Notes: generated from the sequence alone by a model not told the origin. 64,000 nucleotides of DNA from Brevundimonas vesicularis NBRC 12165 (GCF_001592205.1 NZ_BCWM01000006.1:113628-177627); one strand, 5' to 3'; positions 16,536 through 27,748 are shown, numbered from the stretch's first letter. Program-made: numbers and translations.

Positions 16536-16909
16536 CTCAACCTCTGACCGGTCGCCGTGTCCTTGTGGTCGAGGACGAGTCGCTCGTCGCCATGCTTCTG
16601 GAAACGATTCTGGAAGACATGGAATGCGTGCCGATAGGCCCCGCCTCCAATGTGGACGACGGTCAAAAACTGGCTCGAGAGACGGAAAATCTCGACGCCG
16701 CCCTGCTGGACGTGAACGTCGCTGGCCGGCAGGTCTTTCCCGTGGCCGAGGCGCTGAAGGAACGCGGCGTGCCGTTCGTCTTTTCAACCGGCTACGGCGA
16801 AGGCGGTCTGCCCGACGAATGGCGCGGCCAGCCCACGATCCAGAAGCCCTTCACTGAAGCCGCCATCCGCGACGCCCTGATGAAGGCCATGGGCGTCGCC
16901 GAGGCCTGA
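16532..16909 (+). CDS. Single-domain response regulator
   Basis: 125 residues, just a receiver domain: acidic pair E14-D15, phosphoacceptor D60 (ALLDVN), the STGYG segment with the conserved threonine/serine position, and K105 (QKPF). There is no output domain, so it must act through protein contacts or as a phosphate relay. It is coupled to the upstream HWE kinase by an ATGA overlap, and this pairing with an STGYG-type receiver is common for HWE kinases in alphaproteobacteria. Confidence 0.92.
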   Translation: MTQPLTGRRVLVVEDESLVAMLLETILEDMECVPIGPASNVDDGQKLARETENLDAALLDVNVAGRQVFPVAEALKERGVPFVFSTGYGEGGLPDEWRGQPTIQKPFTEAAIRDALMKAMGVAEA

Positions 16910-16912
16910 CCC

Positions 16913-19900
16913 CTAACTCGGCATCCGCCGCGGCGCGAACCATCCTTCATCGGTAGTCTGCACGGACCCTGCGACGGCCAGCACCGTGAGCGTATGTGTA
17001 ATCAGCCGCTTCGCACGCGGCCGACTGCCCTCGAACTCGTCCATCAGTTCGGTCGGCGACATCGGAACGCCCTGTCGGCGCAGGATTGAGAGCAGGCTGG
17101 ACGCCAGAACGCCGGGTTGTTCGGGAAACAGGGCCTTCTGCCTCGATGTCGGTAGAAGAGGCTGCGTCGGTCTTGCAGTCCCTTGGCGCACCTTGCCGGC
17201 TTGATAATCCGGTCGCAGGAAGTGGATGTCGCCCTGCGCCTCCTGCTCAGCCCTGGCCTGGTTCAGCTGGATCAGGCGCTCGACGATCTGCCTGTCCGCC
17301 AGGTCGTCAGGCCAGCCATAGGCCTTGGCGACCAGCTGATCGAGGCGCTGATGCAGATGGTCGATGATGCCGACGCGCCCCTGGTCGTCGATCGCACGTT
17401 CAGCGTCCGACCCGTGATCGCCCAGGCCTATCCTTGCTCTGGCGTTGTAAAGGCCGGTCATCGTCAAGGCGTCGCTGTGGCGCAGGACGGTACCCCTTAC
17501 GGCATCAAGTTCTTCAGCCAGGACGCCGATCTCTGCCGCCAAGGCGGCGCCTGCATCCGGAAATGGAAAGGTGTCGAAACAGGCGCCTTTCACATAGACG
17601 GCCTCGCGTTCGTATTCGCCGATGCGGCCGGCGTTGGCGGCGAACCATGCGCGATGCTGGCGCGAAGACAAGACGCCAAGCACGAACGGATCATCGCTGG
17701 CGATCACCACCAGCTTGTTGTCCGGCAAGGTGGCGGCATCCATGAATCTAAACCAGCGATGTTTGGCGGTTTCTATGGTGACGATAAAGCGGCTCAATCC
17801 CTCCAGGGCGTCGCGCAGATCACGACGCGGCTCTCCGAAGATCCACCAGTTGTCGCGATAGGCCGCCCGGTTGTTGCGATCCCGATCCGGCTTCACCGTC
17901 TCCAGCAGATGCTGAAACAGCAGCGGATGCCGACGACGCGCCTCGCCTTCGTCCCAGCCGAAGAAATCAATGACCTGCAGCCCGCGTGATCGATCCGCCA
18001 GATCTCGGCCATTCTGATAGTCGCGAACCGGCGACGGCGCCTGCGGGTCTGAGCCGGATAGAAGGCGTTCGGCCTTCTCTGACGTGACCTGAAAACCCGA
18101 GCCCATCAGCTGCACGCCGCGATAGGCCAGCACCGCGTTGGCCTTCGGCTGTCGAACGCGCATCAGTCGACTGTCCAGCATCAGGTCCGCGCCGATGTCG
18201 CCGTGACGCTCCTCGAACGTCGTGGCATCCGCATCCTTGACCCTCAGCCATCGTCCCTGGCCGTCCGGCTCGCCCCGCTCGGCGACCGACATGGCGATCC
18301 TGACGTCAGCGCATCCCACGCCTCTGGCCCACGGATGGTCCGCGATGGCGAAGACAATCCTGATCGGCGGTCGTTTGGCCAGATGGTGTTCGATCACGCG
18401 TCGCGAGAAGGTCTGGGTGATCGAATTGGTGGTGATGAACCCAAAGCGCCGCAACCGCGTATCTGGCTCGATCAGGATTTCCGCTGCCCTATCCCACCAG
18501 GCCATGACCAGGTCTGCGGAAAGAAATCGGCCGCCCCGTATGGCTGCAAGGGCATCGACGTAACCGTCGCCCAGCTCTCGTCTCAGGCCCTTGCCGCCAA
18601 TGAAGGGCGGATTGCCGACGATGAATTCAACGTCCGGCCAAGGTGTGGGGCGCGGGTCGATATAGCGAACTCGCTCTCGCTCGGGCTGATCACGTCCATG
18701 GACCATCTCGACGCGCGAGAACTCCAGCAGGGCGTCGGCGTGTCGGATGGTACGAAAGTTCTTGAGGATGGGCTCCGACGGCATCGGCGCGCCGGATATG
18801 CGGAAGTGCCACTGAAGATGGCCGATCCACATGACCATCTCGGCGATCCAGGCGGCGTTGGCGTTCTTTTCTATCCCATAGAATTGCTCGGGGCTGACCA
18901 CCCGCCCGTCGAAAGCGAGCACGCCCTGATGCTCGCCCATCTCTCCCAGGGCGCTGAAGATTTCCTCTTCCAGCTCCTTCATCATCCGCATGGCGACATA
19001 GAGAAAATTGCCCGTGCCACAGGCGGGATCCAGCACGCGCGTCTTGCACAGCTGATCATGAAACGCGTGCAGGCGGCGACGCGCCTTGAGGACATCGCCC
19101 TGCATGAAGTCCGCAACGGCTTCGCCCTCCACCGCCTCCCAATCCGCGCGCAACGGTTCCATGATCGTCGGCGCGATCAGGCGCTCGACATAGGCGCGAG
19201 GCGTGTAATGCGCGCCCAGTTCGGCCCGCTCAGCCGGGTCTAGCGCCTGCTCCAGCAGGGTTCCGAAGATGGCTGGCTCGACGTCGGTCCAGTCGCTCTT
19301 CGCCGCAGCAATCAAGGCCTCCAACTCGCCTTCCTCGATGGGCAGCGTGTCGACCGCGCTGTAGAGGCCGCCGTTGAACCGGCGGATGTGTTGGCGGGTG
19401 GCGACGCAATAGCCGCCCTGATCCATCGCCACGAACAACGACCGCGCGCCCTGGTGGAAGCGTTCCGACTCCCCGCGGTAGCTTTCGAGCAAGCTCAGAA
19501 AGCTGCGCCGCTCGATCAGGCCGACGCTGTCCGCGAACATGGCGAAGATGCACTGCATCACGAAACGCGCGGTCTTGCTCGCCTGCGCGGCGCGATCGAC
19601 TGGCCCAAGCCCGGCCTGTCGCCGACCGTTGATCGACTTTACCAACCAGGCCAGAGACTTTGCGATTTCCGTCGTAACCGCCGCCGACCGGGCGGCCGGA
19701 TCGAGCGACATCGGATCGGTCCAGACCCGGCGCAGCCGCTCTCTAACCTCGGGCGAGCGCAGTTGGTCTAGCGTGATCCGATAGCCCGCCCGATCTGGAA
19801 ACGGCGCATAGATCTTGCCCTGCCTCGCAAAGTCCGACCACAGCTCGATCGACCGTCCGACATCCACCGTGATCAAAAACGGCGGCCATTCGGCCAAGGC

Positions 19901-20311
19901 CTTGGCGTAGTTTTCAGCCTGCCGCTTGGCGACCCGCATCACGCGATCGAGCGCCTCCATCGACGGCGCATGCGCCTTTCCGGCGGACTTGCCCAATAAA
20001 GCCAGTTGCGCGGCGGGGTCCAGCGGACCTCCGTCGCGGCGTTTGCGCGACTGTTTGGCTTCCAGGACGAAACAGTCCCGTTTGGCGCAATCGATCCAGC
20101 CCGCCGTCGTCTGGCCATTGTCGTGATGAAAGCGGATCGGCCGCTCGAAGCAATAGTCCAGATCGCCCGCGCGTTCGTCGTCCGGCGCGGGGACGCCGAT
20201 CAGGCGGCAGAGCTGAATGATGAAGGTCTGATAGTGGTCGCGTTCGCTGATCGGCGCAGCGGACCAATGTTTGATGAAGCCTTCGACATCGTCTGATTGT
20301 TCTGCGCCCAT
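16913..20311 (-). CDS. Single-chain restriction-modification enzyme (MmeI-like, type IIG/IIL)
   Basis: 1,132 residues. The N-terminal nuclease core is complete: D74 in GWIDCAKRD and E84-x-K86 in VLEAKQ. A helical linker precedes the N6-adenine methyltransferase: motif X-like GAHYTP, motif I DPACGTGNFLYVAM, and motif IV NPPF followed by IGGK and a downstream ADLVMAWW segment typical of the MmeI family. The C-terminal third should hold target recognition. Such enzymes methylate one strand and cut at a distance from the site with the same polypeptide, so no partner gene is needed. Neighbours are housekeeping genes, with no recombinase beside it. The recognition sequence cannot be read from the protein by eye. 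Confidence 0.88.
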   Translation of the reverse strand: MGAEQSDDVEGFIKHWSAAPISERDHYQTFIIQLCRLIGVPAPDDERAGDLDYCFERPIRFHHDNGQTTAGWIDCAKRDCFVLEAKQSRKRRDGGPLDPAAQLALLGKSAGKAHAPSMEALDRVMRVAKRQAENYAKALAEWPPFLITVDVGRSIELWSDFARQGKIYAPFPDRAGYRITLDQLRSPEVRERLRRVWTDPMSLDPAARSAAVTTEIAKSLAWLVKSINGRRQAGLGPVDRAAQASKTARFVMQCIFAMFADSVGLIERRSFLSLLESYRGESERFHQGARSLFVAMDQGGYCVATRQHIRRFNGGLYSAVDTLPIEEGELEALIAAAKSDWTDVEPAIFGTLLEQALDPAERAELGAHYTPRAYVERLIAPTIMEPLRADWEAVEGEAVADFMQGDVLKARRRLHAFHDQLCKTRVLDPACGTGNFLYVAMRMMKELEEEIFSALGEMGEHQGVLAFDGRVVSPEQFYGIEKNANAAWIAEMVMWIGHLQWHFRISGAPMPSEPILKNFRTIRHADALLEFSRVEMVHGRDQPERERVRYIDPRPTPWPDVEFIVGNPPFIGGKGLRRELGDGYVDALAAIRGGRFLSADLVMAWWDRAAEILIEPDTRLRRFGFITTNSITQTFSRRVIEHHLAKRPPIRIVFAIADHPWARGVGCADVRIAMSVAERGEPDGQGRWLRVKDADATTFEERHGDIGADLMLDSRLMRVRQPKANAVLAYRGVQLMGSGFQVTSEKAERLLSGSDPQAPSPVRDYQNGRDLADRSRGLQVIDFFGWDEGEARRRHPLLFQHLLETVKPDRDRNNRAAYRDNWWIFGEPRRDLRDALEGLSRFIVTIETAKHRWFRFMDAATLPDNKLVVIASDDPFVLGVLSSRQHRAWFAANAGRIGEYEREAVYVKGACFDTFPFPDAGAALAAEIGVLAEELDAVRGTVLRHSDALTMTGLYNARARIGLGDHGSDAERAIDDQGRVGIIDHLHQRLDQLVAKAYGWPDDLADRQIVERLIQLNQARAEQEAQGDIHFLRPDYQAGKVRQGTARPTQPLLPTSRQKALFPEQPGVLASSLLSILRRQGVPMSPTELMDEFEGSRPRAKRLITHTLTVLAVAGSVQTTDEGWFAPRRMPS

Positions 20312-20345
20312 GCAGACAATCTATGGTTCGATTCCTGAACGCAAT

Positions 20346-21557
20346 CTATACGTGTTTTCCGTCTCTGTATGCAGCGTTAAGCAAGGGCTTGCCCAGCCAG
20401 TAACAAAGCTCGGCCGGTCGCGAGATATCCCAGATCGCAAGGTCGGCCGCCTTTCCGGCTTCGAGCGTCCCAATCTCGGCCAGCACCCCCAGCGCCCGCG
20501 CCGCCTCCCGCGTTGCGCCGGCCAAAGCCTCTTCTGGCGTCAGGCGGAACTGAACACAGGCGAGGTTGAGCGCGGCGGTCATGGAAGTGACGGGCGAGGT
20601 GCCGGGATTGCAGTCGGTGGCGACGGCCATGCGCACGCCGTGGCGGCGCAGCAGATCGACGGGCGGCGCCTGGGTCTCGCGCAGCATCAAATAGGCGCCG
20701 GGGAGCAGGACGGCGACCCCCCCGGCTGCGGCCATGGCGGCGACGCCTTCCTCGCTCGCATGTTCGATGTGATCGGCGGACAGAGCCTGATAGCGCGCCG
20801 CCAAGGCCGCACCGCCGCCGTTCGACAACTGGTCGGCATGCAGCTTCACCGGAAGACATAGAACGCGCGCCTTGTCGAAGAGACGCGACACTTCTGCAGT
20901 CGAGAAGGCGATGGGTTCGCGATAGGCGTCGACCGCATCAACCAGACCTTCGGCATGGGCGGCAGGCAGGATGTGGTCGATGGCCAGGTCGACATAGGCC
21001 GCCCGGTCGTCGCGATACTCAGGCGGCACGGCATGCAGACCGAGATAGCTGGTACAGACACGCACCCCGCCCTCGCGCCCGATCCTGCGCGCGACGCGCA
21101 GCATCTTCAGCTCCGTCTCAAGGTCCAGACCATAGCCGGACTTGATCTCGACGGTGGTGACTCCGGTGGCCTTCAGCCCCGCCAACCGCGTCATGGCGGA
21201 CGCGAACAGGTCATCCTCCGACGCGGCGCGTGTGGCCTTCACGGATGAGACGATGCCCCTGCCTGCACGCGCGATCTCCTCATATGTCGCTCCGCCTAGC
21301 CGCTGTTCGAACTCGGCCGAACGGTCGCCGCCGAACACCAGATGGGTGTGGCAGTCGATCAGGCCAGGCGTGATCCATCGCCCGTCCAGCCGCTCGGTTT
21401 CAGCCGCTTCCACGGCCGGCAGGTCAGCGCGTGGCCCTACCCAGGCGATGCGGCCATCGGCGACGACCACGGCGGCGTCCCGGATGGCGCCATAAGGGAT
21501 CGGTCCCTCGGCCATGGTGGCGACATGGCAATCGATCAGCAGACGATCGGCCTTCAT
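20346..21557 (-). CDS. hutI: Imidazolonepropionase
   Basis: 403 residues, the usual length. It hydrolyses 4-imidazolone-5-propionate to N-formimidoyl-L-glutamate, the third step of histidine breakdown. It is an amidohydrolase: [10 protein letters not shown] supplies the first metal histidines, KSGYGLD and LHAD the mid-barrel residues, and SADHIEHA and ATDCNPGT further metal and substrate positions. The start at 21,557 overlaps the hutC stop (ATGA). A frame extension upstream lies inside hutC and is not coding. It is the last gene of the hutF-hutC-hutI operon. Confidence 0.95.
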   Translation of the reverse strand: MKADRLLIDCHVATMAEGPIPYGAIRDAAVVVADGRIAWVGPRADLPAVEAAETERLDGRWITPGLIDCHTHLVFGGDRSAEFEQRLGGATYEEIARAGRGIVSSVKATRAASEDDLFASAMTRLAGLKATGVTTVEIKSGYGLDLETELKMLRVARRIGREGGVRVCTSYLGLHAVPPEYRDDRAAYVDLAIDHILPAAHAEGLVDAVDAYREPIAFSTAEVSRLFDKARVLCLPVKLHADQLSNGGGAALAARYQALSADHIEHASEEGVAAMAAAGGVAVLLPGAYLMLRETQAPPVDLLRRHGVRMAVATDCNPGTSPVTSMTAALNLACVQFRLTPEEALAGATREAARALGVLAEIGTLEAGKAADLAIWDISRPAELCYWLGKPLLNAAYRDGKHV

Positions 21558-22279
21558 CGGCGAGGCTCCTTTGCCAGAACGGGTGAATGGGCGGACGAGA
21601 AGCGCGCCACCAAATCGTAGCGGTCGCCCGGAAAGATCTGCCACACCCGCGTCACCCCCTGCCCGTCCCGCCATGTCCGCCGCTCGACGCACAGACAGGC
21701 GGCGCCGGTCTTAAGTTGCAGTAGGCGGGCAGCGCGGGCGTCCGCCGCGATCGCTAAAATGCGGTTCTCAGCCTCGGTCCAGGGCGCCGAGTCCAGCAGC
21801 CAGCTTCCCGGCGGAACCGTATGAAAATCGACGTCTATGGCTTGAGGCGCCGCGCCGAGCGCGATGAGCCTGTGTTCCAAAGCCAGCGGCGCGCCGTCGG
21901 CGCTGTGCAGACAGGTCAGGTCCAGCAGAAGACCACCGGATGCCAGTTCGATTTCGTCCTCACCGTCCGGCTTGCGTGCGATCCGCTCCAGCAGGACATA
22001 GCCGTAAGCCTGCCCGCGCTCGATCACCTCGGCCCGCAGGTCGGGAATAGCCAGGACGGCGGCGTGGGCCTTGGGTTGGGCGACGAAGGTGCCGGCGCGA
22101 CGTCGGCGCGTCACCAGCCCCCGCCCCGCCAGTTCCGAAATGGCCTTGGACACCGTCATGCGCGAACAGCCGTAGCGCTCGGTCAGCTCATGCTCGAATG
22201 GAATGCGGTCGCCGGGCGATAGCTCGCCGGACAGGATAAGCCCCTCAAGATCGGCATAGATGCGGCGATGCAGGCTCAC
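21554..22279 (-). CDS. hutC: Histidine utilization repressor HutC (GntR family)
   Basis: 241 residues from a GTG at 22,279. An N-terminal winged helix of the GntR type (about 1-70, with [18 protein letters not shown]) is followed by a UTRA ligand-binding domain. HutC represses hut genes and is released by urocanate. The GTG overlaps the hutF stop as GTGA, and the gene's own stop overlaps hutI, so it is fully embedded in the operon it should regulate. A matching GT-N-TA-N-AC palindrome lies between hutF and hutG. Confidence 0.92.
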   Translation of the reverse strand: MSLHRRIYADLEGLILSGELSPGDRIPFEHELTERYGCSRMTVSKAISELAGRGLVTRRRRAGTFVAQPKAHAAVLAIPDLRAEVIERGQAYGYVLLERIARKPDGEDEIELASGGLLLDLTCLHSADGAPLALEHRLIALGAAPQAIDVDFHTVPPGSWLLDSAPWTEAENRILAIAADARAARLLQLKTGAACLCVERRTWRDGQGVTRVWQIFPGDRYDLVARFSSAHSPVLAKEPRR

Positions 22280-23652
22280 CCCAACACCGCCGACAGGGCC
22301 TTGCGATAGCGCGCCTCGATGCCGTCTCGGGCGATATGGCGGCCGTCTTTCACGACCTCGCGGCCCGCTCGCCACACCGAACGGATCGAGCCCGTCGGCG
22401 CGCCGAAGATCCAGCTGTCGAGCACTGCATCGCCCGACCGTCCCGCAAAGGCGACGCCGCTTGTATCCAGCGATACGATGTCCGCCGACGCCCCGACGCT
22501 CAGACCCGACGCCGCGCCCGTCGCCTGAACGCCGCCCGCCAGCGCGCGATCAAACAAGGCGCGGCCCGTCGAGCGTTCAGGGTCCGCCATGACGGCGCGA
22601 CCGCGCAGCGCCAGCCGCTGACTGTATTCCAGCATTCGCAGTTCCTCGGCGACGCCGATCTGCACGTTGGAATCGGTCCCGATGCCGAACCGCCCGCCGG
22701 CGCGCGTGAAATCGACCGCCGGGAAGACGCCGTCGCCCAGATTGGCCTCGGTGATCGGGCACAGGCCGACGACGGCGTCGCGCGCGACGACGCCGCGCCA
22801 CTCGGCCTCAGTCACATGGGTGGAATGTATCAGGCACCAACGCGGATCGATCGGCGCATTGGCCAGGAGCCATTCGACCGGCCGCGCGCCCGACCAGGCC
22901 AGGCAGTCCGTGACCTCCTTGGTCTGTTCCGCCACATGGATATGGATCGGCCCATCGCCCGCCAGCGAAGGCATGGCCGTCAGTTCATCCGGACTGACCG
23001 CGCGCAGACTGTGCGGCGCCACCCCGACCACGGCGTCGGGCAGATCGGCGGTCAGGATCTGGCATTGCGCGACCAGATCGGCGAATCCGTTCAGATCGTT
23101 GATGAAACGCCGCTGTCCATGCGCCGGCGGCTGTCCGCCGAACCCGGCATGGGCGTAGAAAACCGGCAGCAGGGTCAGGGCAATGCCCGTCGCCTGCGCC
23201 GCCGTCACGATCCGCGCGGCGATCTCGGCCCGGTCCGAATAGGCCGCGCCCGACGGGTCGTTGTGCAGATAATGGAACTCGGCGACGCGGGTGAAGCCGC
23301 CCTCCAGCATTTCCATGAAGGCCAGAGCGGTGATGGCCTCGATCTCTTCCGGACCGCCCCGATCCAGGAAACGGTACATCAGCTCGCGCCACGTCCAGAA
23401 GTCGTCGTCCGAAGGCCCCCTCGCCTCGGTCAGGCCCGCCATGGCGCGCTGAAAGGCGTGGCTGTGGACATTGGCGACGCCCGGCAGGGCGACACCGCCC
23501 CCTTCGTCCGCCGGGCTGCGCGCAACGTCTGTTTCCAGACTGACAATCCGTCCGCCAGCCACGCCGATCCGCACATCTTGCGCCCATCCATCCGGCAAGA
23601 GGGCTGCCTCGAACCATAGGGTGCGATCCACAGGCTGCGGCTGAAGGGTCAC
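22276..23652 (-). CDS. hutF: Formimidoylglutamate deiminase
   Basis: 458 residues from a GTG at 23,652; further upstream in-frame codons would read into the divergent promoter region. It converts N-formimidoyl-L-glutamate to N-formyl-L-glutamate plus ammonia, the branch that needs HutG afterwards. It is an amidohydrolase: NVHSHAFQ metal ligands, HIHVAEQ and HSTHVTE histidines and GTDSN aspartate are visible. It is the first gene of the leftward hut operon, divergent from hutG. Confidence 0.93.
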   Translation of the reverse strand: MTLQPQPVDRTLWFEAALLPDGWAQDVRIGVAGGRIVSLETDVARSPADEGGGVALPGVANVHSHAFQRAMAGLTEARGPSDDDFWTWRELMYRFLDRGGPEEIEAITALAFMEMLEGGFTRVAEFHYLHNDPSGAAYSDRAEIAARIVTAAQATGIALTLLPVFYAHAGFGGQPPAHGQRRFINDLNGFADLVAQCQILTADLPDAVVGVAPHSLRAVSPDELTAMPSLAGDGPIHIHVAEQTKEVTDCLAWSGARPVEWLLANAPIDPRWCLIHSTHVTEAEWRGVVARDAVVGLCPITEANLGDGVFPAVDFTRAGGRFGIGTDSNVQIGVAEELRMLEYSQRLALRGRAVMADPERSTGRALFDRALAGGVQATGAASGLSVGASADIVSLDTSGVAFAGRSGDAVLDSWIFGAPTGSIRSVWRAGREVVKDGRHIARDGIEARYRKALSAVLG

Positions 23653-23679
23653 TGGACAGGTCCGTGTCGTTACGATCAA

Positions 23680-23693
23680 TATGTCTAGACATA
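23680..23693. promoter_or_regulatory. HutC-type operator between divergent hutF and hutG
   Basis: TATGTCTAGACATA is a perfect 14-bp palindrome. Its core GTCTAGAC fits the GT-N-TA-N-AC pattern known for the HutC subfamily of GntR regulators. It lies 28 bp from the hutF start and 37 bp from the hutG start, where a bound repressor could control both operons. Confidence 0.78.
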
Positions 23694-23729
23694 CCACGGT
23701 GGATCGATTTGGCGAGGGAGGCCGAACGG

Positions 23730-24548
23730 ATGCAGGACTGGCTGACCATCCACGAAGGTTCGGCGCCGCTGGTGATCGGCCTGCCGCACACGGGGACCGA
23801 CATTCCGCCCGCCATCGAGGCGCGGATGACCTCATCCTGGCTGGCCCGCAAGGACGCAGACTGGTGGGTGGATCGATTGTACGACTTCGCGATCAACATG
23901 GGCGCGACCCTGGTGCGAACGGGCGTGTCGCGCAGTGTCATCGACGTGAATCGCGATCCGTCGGGCGTCTCCCTCTATCCCGGCATGACCACGACCGGCC
24001 TGTGTCCGACCGAAACCTTCGACGGCGAGCCGCTGTATCGCCCAGACCAAGAACCCGACGCGGCCGAAATCGCCGAGCGACGCGCGACTTGGTTCGATCC
24101 CTATCACGCCGCCCTGCAGGGCCAGTTGGATCGACTGCGCAGCTCCGGCCCGGTGGTTCTCTACGACGCCCATTCCATCCGGTCCGTCGTGCCGCGCCTG
24201 TTCGAGGGCGAACTGCCGCAGTTCAACATCGGCGACAACGACGGCGCCACGTGCGCGCGCAGTCTGACCCAAGCCGTCGCGGTCGCCTGCACGGCCAGCG
24301 GCGACAGCGTGGTCGTCAACGGCCGCTTCAAGGGCGGGTGGACCACGCGCCACTACGGCCGTCCCGAGGCCGGTCTTCACGCCATCCAGATGGAACTGGC
24401 GGACCGGGGCTACATCCTCGATCCAACCGGCCCGGTGTCGCCCGACAACTGGCCCAGCCCCTATGAGCCGGATCGGACCGAGCCGTTGCGCGGTCATCTG
24501 CGCCGCGTCCTGACCGCCTGCATCGCCTTCGCCGAGAGCCAACGATGA
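23730..24548 (+). CDS. hutG: N-formylglutamate deformylase
   Basis: 272 residues. It releases formate and L-glutamate from N-formylglutamate, completing the pathway begun by HutF. The FGase family is seen in [10 protein letters not shown], in [10 protein letters not shown], in DAHSIRS and in [14 protein letters not shown]. The ATG at 23,730 has GGGAGG 8 nt upstream. An earlier GTG at 23,664 would place the HutC operator inside the coding sequence, so I rejected it. The gene overlaps hutU by ATGA. Confidence 0.94.
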   Translation: MQDWLTIHEGSAPLVIGLPHTGTDIPPAIEARMTSSWLARKDADWWVDRLYDFAINMGATLVRTGVSRSVIDVNRDPSGVSLYPGMTTTGLCPTETFDGEPLYRPDQEPDAAEIAERRATWFDPYHAALQGQLDRLRSSGPVVLYDAHSIRSVVPRLFEGELPQFNIGDNDGATCARSLTQAVAVACTASGDSVVVNGRFKGGWTTRHYGRPEAGLHAIQMELADRGYILDPTGPVSPDNWPSPYEPDRTEPLRGHLRRVLTACIAFAESQR

Positions 24549-26209
24549 ACACGCCCAACGCACGGATCGTCCGCAGCCCGCGCGGACCGGAAAAGACCGC
24601 CAAGACCTGGGCCGCCGAGGCGGCCATGCGCATGCTGATGAACAACCTCGATCCCGAGGTGGCCGAGCGGCCGCAGGACCTCGTCGTCTATGGCGGCATC
24701 GGCAAGGCGGCGCGGGATTGGGCGGCGTTCGACAGGATCGTGGAGACGCTGAAGACGCTCGAAGCCGACGAGACCCTGCTGGTGCAATCGGGCAAGCCGG
24801 TCGGCGTCTTCCGCACGCATGCCGACGCCCCGCGCGTGCTGATCGCCAACTCCAACCTGGTGCCCAAATGGGCGACCTGGGAGCATTTCAACGAACTCGA
24901 TCGCAAGGGTCTGGCCATGTATGGCCAGATGACCGCCGGGTCGTGGATCTACATCGGCACGCAAGGCATCGTCCAAGGCACCTACGAGACGTTCATGGAG
25001 GCCGGCCGCCAGCACTACGGCGGCGACTGGTCGGGCAAGTGGATCCTGACCGCAGGCCTGGGCGGCATGGGCGGGGCCCAGCCCCTGGCCGCGACCATGG
25101 CGGGGGCTTCGTGCATCACGATCGAATGCCAACGCAGCCGGATCGAGTTCCGTATGCGGACGCGCTACGTCGACGTCATGGCCGAAACCCTGGACGAGGC
25201 CTTGGCGCTGCTGGAGCAATCGTTCCGGGACAAGAAACCCTTGTCGATCGGCCTGTTGGGCAATGCAGCCGATCTGGTGCCTGAAATGGTCCGACGCGGC
25301 ATCCGGCCCGATTTGGTTACCGACCAGACCAGCGCGCACGATCTGATCAACGGTTACCTCCCCTCGGGCTGGACCGTCGCGGAGTGGGAAGACAAGCGCG
25401 TCAGCGAACCCAGCAGCGTCGCCGCCGCCGCGCGCACCTCCATCGCCGCTCATGTGAAGGCCATGCTGGACTTCCAGGCGATGGGCGTTCCGACCACCGA
25501 CTACGGCAACAACATCCGTCAGGTCGCCTTCGACGCGGGCGTGACGAATGCTTTCGACTTCCCCGGCTTCGTGCCCGCTTACATCCGCCCGCTGTTCTGT
25601 CGGGGGATCGGTCCGTTCCGCTGGGCGGCCCTGACCGGCGATCCGGAAGATATCAGAAAGACAGACGCGGCGATGAAGCGCCTGTTCCCCGACAATGCAG
25701 GTCTGCACCGCTGGCTCGACATGGCGGGCGAGCGCATTGCCTTTCAAGGCCTTCCCGCCCGCATCTGCTGGATCGGATTGGGTGATCGCCACCGCGCCGG
25801 TCTGATGTTCAACGACATGGTGGCGTCGGGCGAACTGTCGGGGCCGATCGTCATCGGCCGCGATCATCTCGACAGCGGCTCGGTCGCCAGCCCGAACCGC
25901 GAGACCGAGGCCATGGTGGACGGATCGGACGCCGTGTCCGACTGGCCGCTGCTGAACGCCCTGCTGAACACGGCCTCGGGCGCCAGCTGGGTGTCGCTGC
26001 ACCACGGCGGCGGCGTCGGCATGGGCTATTCTCAGCACTCGGGCGTCGTCATCGTCGCGGACGGGACGCCGGAAGCCGCGCAACGGCTTGAGCGGGTGCT
26101 GTGGAACGACCCCGCCACGGGCGTCATGCGTCACGCCGACGCCGGCTATGAGATCGCCCGCGCGGCCGCGCGCGAGCACGAACTGAACCTTCCCAGCCTG
26201 AAGGCCTGA
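24545..26209 (+). CDS. hutU: Urocanate hydratase
   Basis: 554 residues, the usual length. With tightly bound NAD+ it hydrates urocanate to imidazolonepropionate. Visible are the NAD-binding [17 protein letters not shown] at about 177-193, the conserved ECQRSRIE following it, and [11 protein letters not shown] and [17 protein letters not shown] in the C-terminal half. The start overlaps the hutG stop; hutH follows 3 nt after its own stop. Confidence 0.97.
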   Translation: MNTPNARIVRSPRGPEKTAKTWAAEAAMRMLMNNLDPEVAERPQDLVVYGGIGKAARDWAAFDRIVETLKTLEADETLLVQSGKPVGVFRTHADAPRVLIANSNLVPKWATWEHFNELDRKGLAMYGQMTAGSWIYIGTQGIVQGTYETFMEAGRQHYGGDWSGKWILTAGLGGMGGAQPLAATMAGASCITIECQRSRIEFRMRTRYVDVMAETLDEALALLEQSFRDKKPLSIGLLGNAADLVPEMVRRGIRPDLVTDQTSAHDLINGYLPSGWTVAEWEDKRVSEPSSVAAAARTSIAAHVKAMLDFQAMGVPTTDYGNNIRQVAFDAGVTNAFDFPGFVPAYIRPLFCRGIGPFRWAALTGDPEDIRKTDAAMKRLFPDNAGLHRWLDMAGERIAFQGLPARICWIGLGDRHRAGLMFNDMVASGELSGPIVIGRDHLDSGSVASPNRETEAMVDGSDAVSDWPLLNALLNTASGASWVSLHHGGGVGMGYSQHSGVVIVADGTPEAAQRLERVLWNDPATGVMRHADAGYEIARAAAREHELNLPSLKA

Positions 26210-26212
26210 GCC

Positions 26213-27742
26213 ATGACCGCGATCACCCTCGGCCAATCACCTCTCACCTTGGCGCAGCTTCGTGCGGTGCTGGAGGGGCCCGCTACCGTCTCATTGACGC
26301 CCACCGCCTGGACCGATGTGGACCGAGGCGCAGCGACCATCGCCGCCATCGTGGCCGAGGGGCGCACCGTCTACGGCGTCAACACGGGCTTCGGCCTGCT
26401 GGCCAACACCTCCATCGCGCCTGAGGATCTGGAGACGCTGCAGCGTAATCTGGTTCTCAGCCACGCCTGCGGGGTCGGGCCGCTGCTGCCGGATGCGGTG
26501 ACCCGTCTTCTGATGGTGCTGAAGATCGCCAGTCTGTCGCGTGGCACCTCTGGCGTTCGGCGTGAGACGCTGGAGGCCCTGATTGCTCTTGTCAACGCGG
26601 ACATCCTGCCCTGCATTCCGTCCAAGGGATCGGTCGGCGCCTCGGGCGATTTGGCGCCGCTGGCCCATATGTCCTGCGTCCTGATCGGCGTGGGCGAGGC
26701 GCGGCTGAACGGCGAGACGTTGGAGGCCGAAGCGGCTCTGGCCAAGGTCGGGCTTTTGCCGCTCACGCTCGGCCCGAAGGAAGGCTTGGCCCTGCTTAAC
26801 GGCACCCAATGTTCGACGGCGCTGGCCTTGGCGGGTCTATTCGCGGCCGAGGCGGCGTTTGCCGCCGGGATTGCCGCCGGCGCCTTGTCGGTCGATGCGC
26901 TGAAAGGGTCCGACGCCCCCTTCGATCATCGCATCCACGCCCTGCGCGGCCAACCAGGCCAGATCGCCGTCGCCGCCCGCCTGCGCGAGCTGATGGCGGG
27001 CTCCGCCATCCGCGACAGTCACCGCGACGACTGCTCCAAGGTTCAGGACCCCTACTCCTTGCGCTGCCAGCCCCAGGTCATGGGCGCGATCCTCGATGTG
27101 CTAACCAGCGCCGCCGCCACGCTGGCGCGCGAAGCGAACGCCGTCACCGACAATCCGCTGGTCTTCATCGAGGATGGCGACGTCATTTCGGGCGGCAACT
27201 TCCACGCCGAACCCGTTGCTTTCGCTGCCGATCAGATCGCCATGGCTCTGTGCGAGATCGGCAATATTTCGGAACGTCGCACCTCGATTCTGGTCGATCC
27301 CAAGATGAGCGAACTGCCGGCCTTTCTGGTCAAGGAAAGCGGCCTGAACTCCGGCTTCATGATCGCCCAGGTGACGGCTGCGGCCCTGATCGCCGAGAAC
27401 CGCATGGTCGCTCATCCGTGCAGCGTGGACACCGTGCCCACCAGCGCCAATCAGGAAGATCACGTCAGCATGGCCACCCACGGCGCCCGCCGCCTGCTGG
27501 ACATGGCCGAGAATACGGCGACAGTGGTCGGTATCGAGCTTCTGGCGGCGGCGCAGGGACTGGAGTTCCATAGGCCGCTGACCAGCTCGCCGACGCTGGA
27601 ACAGGTCTTCGCCATCGTGCGAGAAGCGGCCGCCCCCTATGCCAGCGACCATTATTTCGCCCCGGACATCGCCCGTGCAACCGACGCCGTGCGCGCGGGT
27701 CGTTACCGACCCTTTGCGGCGGACCTGCTGCCTTCGGCCTGA
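26213..27742 (+). CDS. hutH: Histidine ammonia-lyase
   Basis: 509 residues. It deaminates L-histidine to urocanate, the first and committed step. The ASG triad that cyclises to the MIO prosthetic group is in [14 protein letters not shown] (about 140-153). YGVNTGFG near residue 58, [14 protein letters not shown] and ERR are further family motifs. It is the last gene of the rightward operon hutG-hutU-hutH and converges on mntP with only 6 nt between stops. Confidence 0.97.
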   Translation: MTAITLGQSPLTLAQLRAVLEGPATVSLTPTAWTDVDRGAATIAAIVAEGRTVYGVNTGFGLLANTSIAPEDLETLQRNLVLSHACGVGPLLPDAVTRLLMVLKIASLSRGTSGVRRETLEALIALVNADILPCIPSKGSVGASGDLAPLAHMSCVLIGVGEARLNGETLEAEAALAKVGLLPLTLGPKEGLALLNGTQCSTALALAGLFAAEAAFAAGIAAGALSVDALKGSDAPFDHRIHALRGQPGQIAVAARLRELMAGSAIRDSHRDDCSKVQDPYSLRCQPQVMGAILDVLTSAAATLAREANAVTDNPLVFIEDGDVISGGNFHAEPVAFAADQIAMALCEIGNISERRTSILVDPKMSELPAFLVKESGLNSGFMIAQVTAAALIAENRMVAHPCSVDTVPTSANQEDHVSMATHGARRLLDMAENTATVVGIELLAAAQGLEFHRPLTSSPTLEQVFAIVREAAAPYASDHYFAPDIARATDAVRAGRYRPFAADLLPSA

Positions 27743-27748
27743 TCCCGC

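Noticed and set aside
24494..26236. 580-codon minus-strand frame opposite hutU
   Set aside because: Urocanate hydratase is certain on the plus strand; the antisense translation shows no family features.
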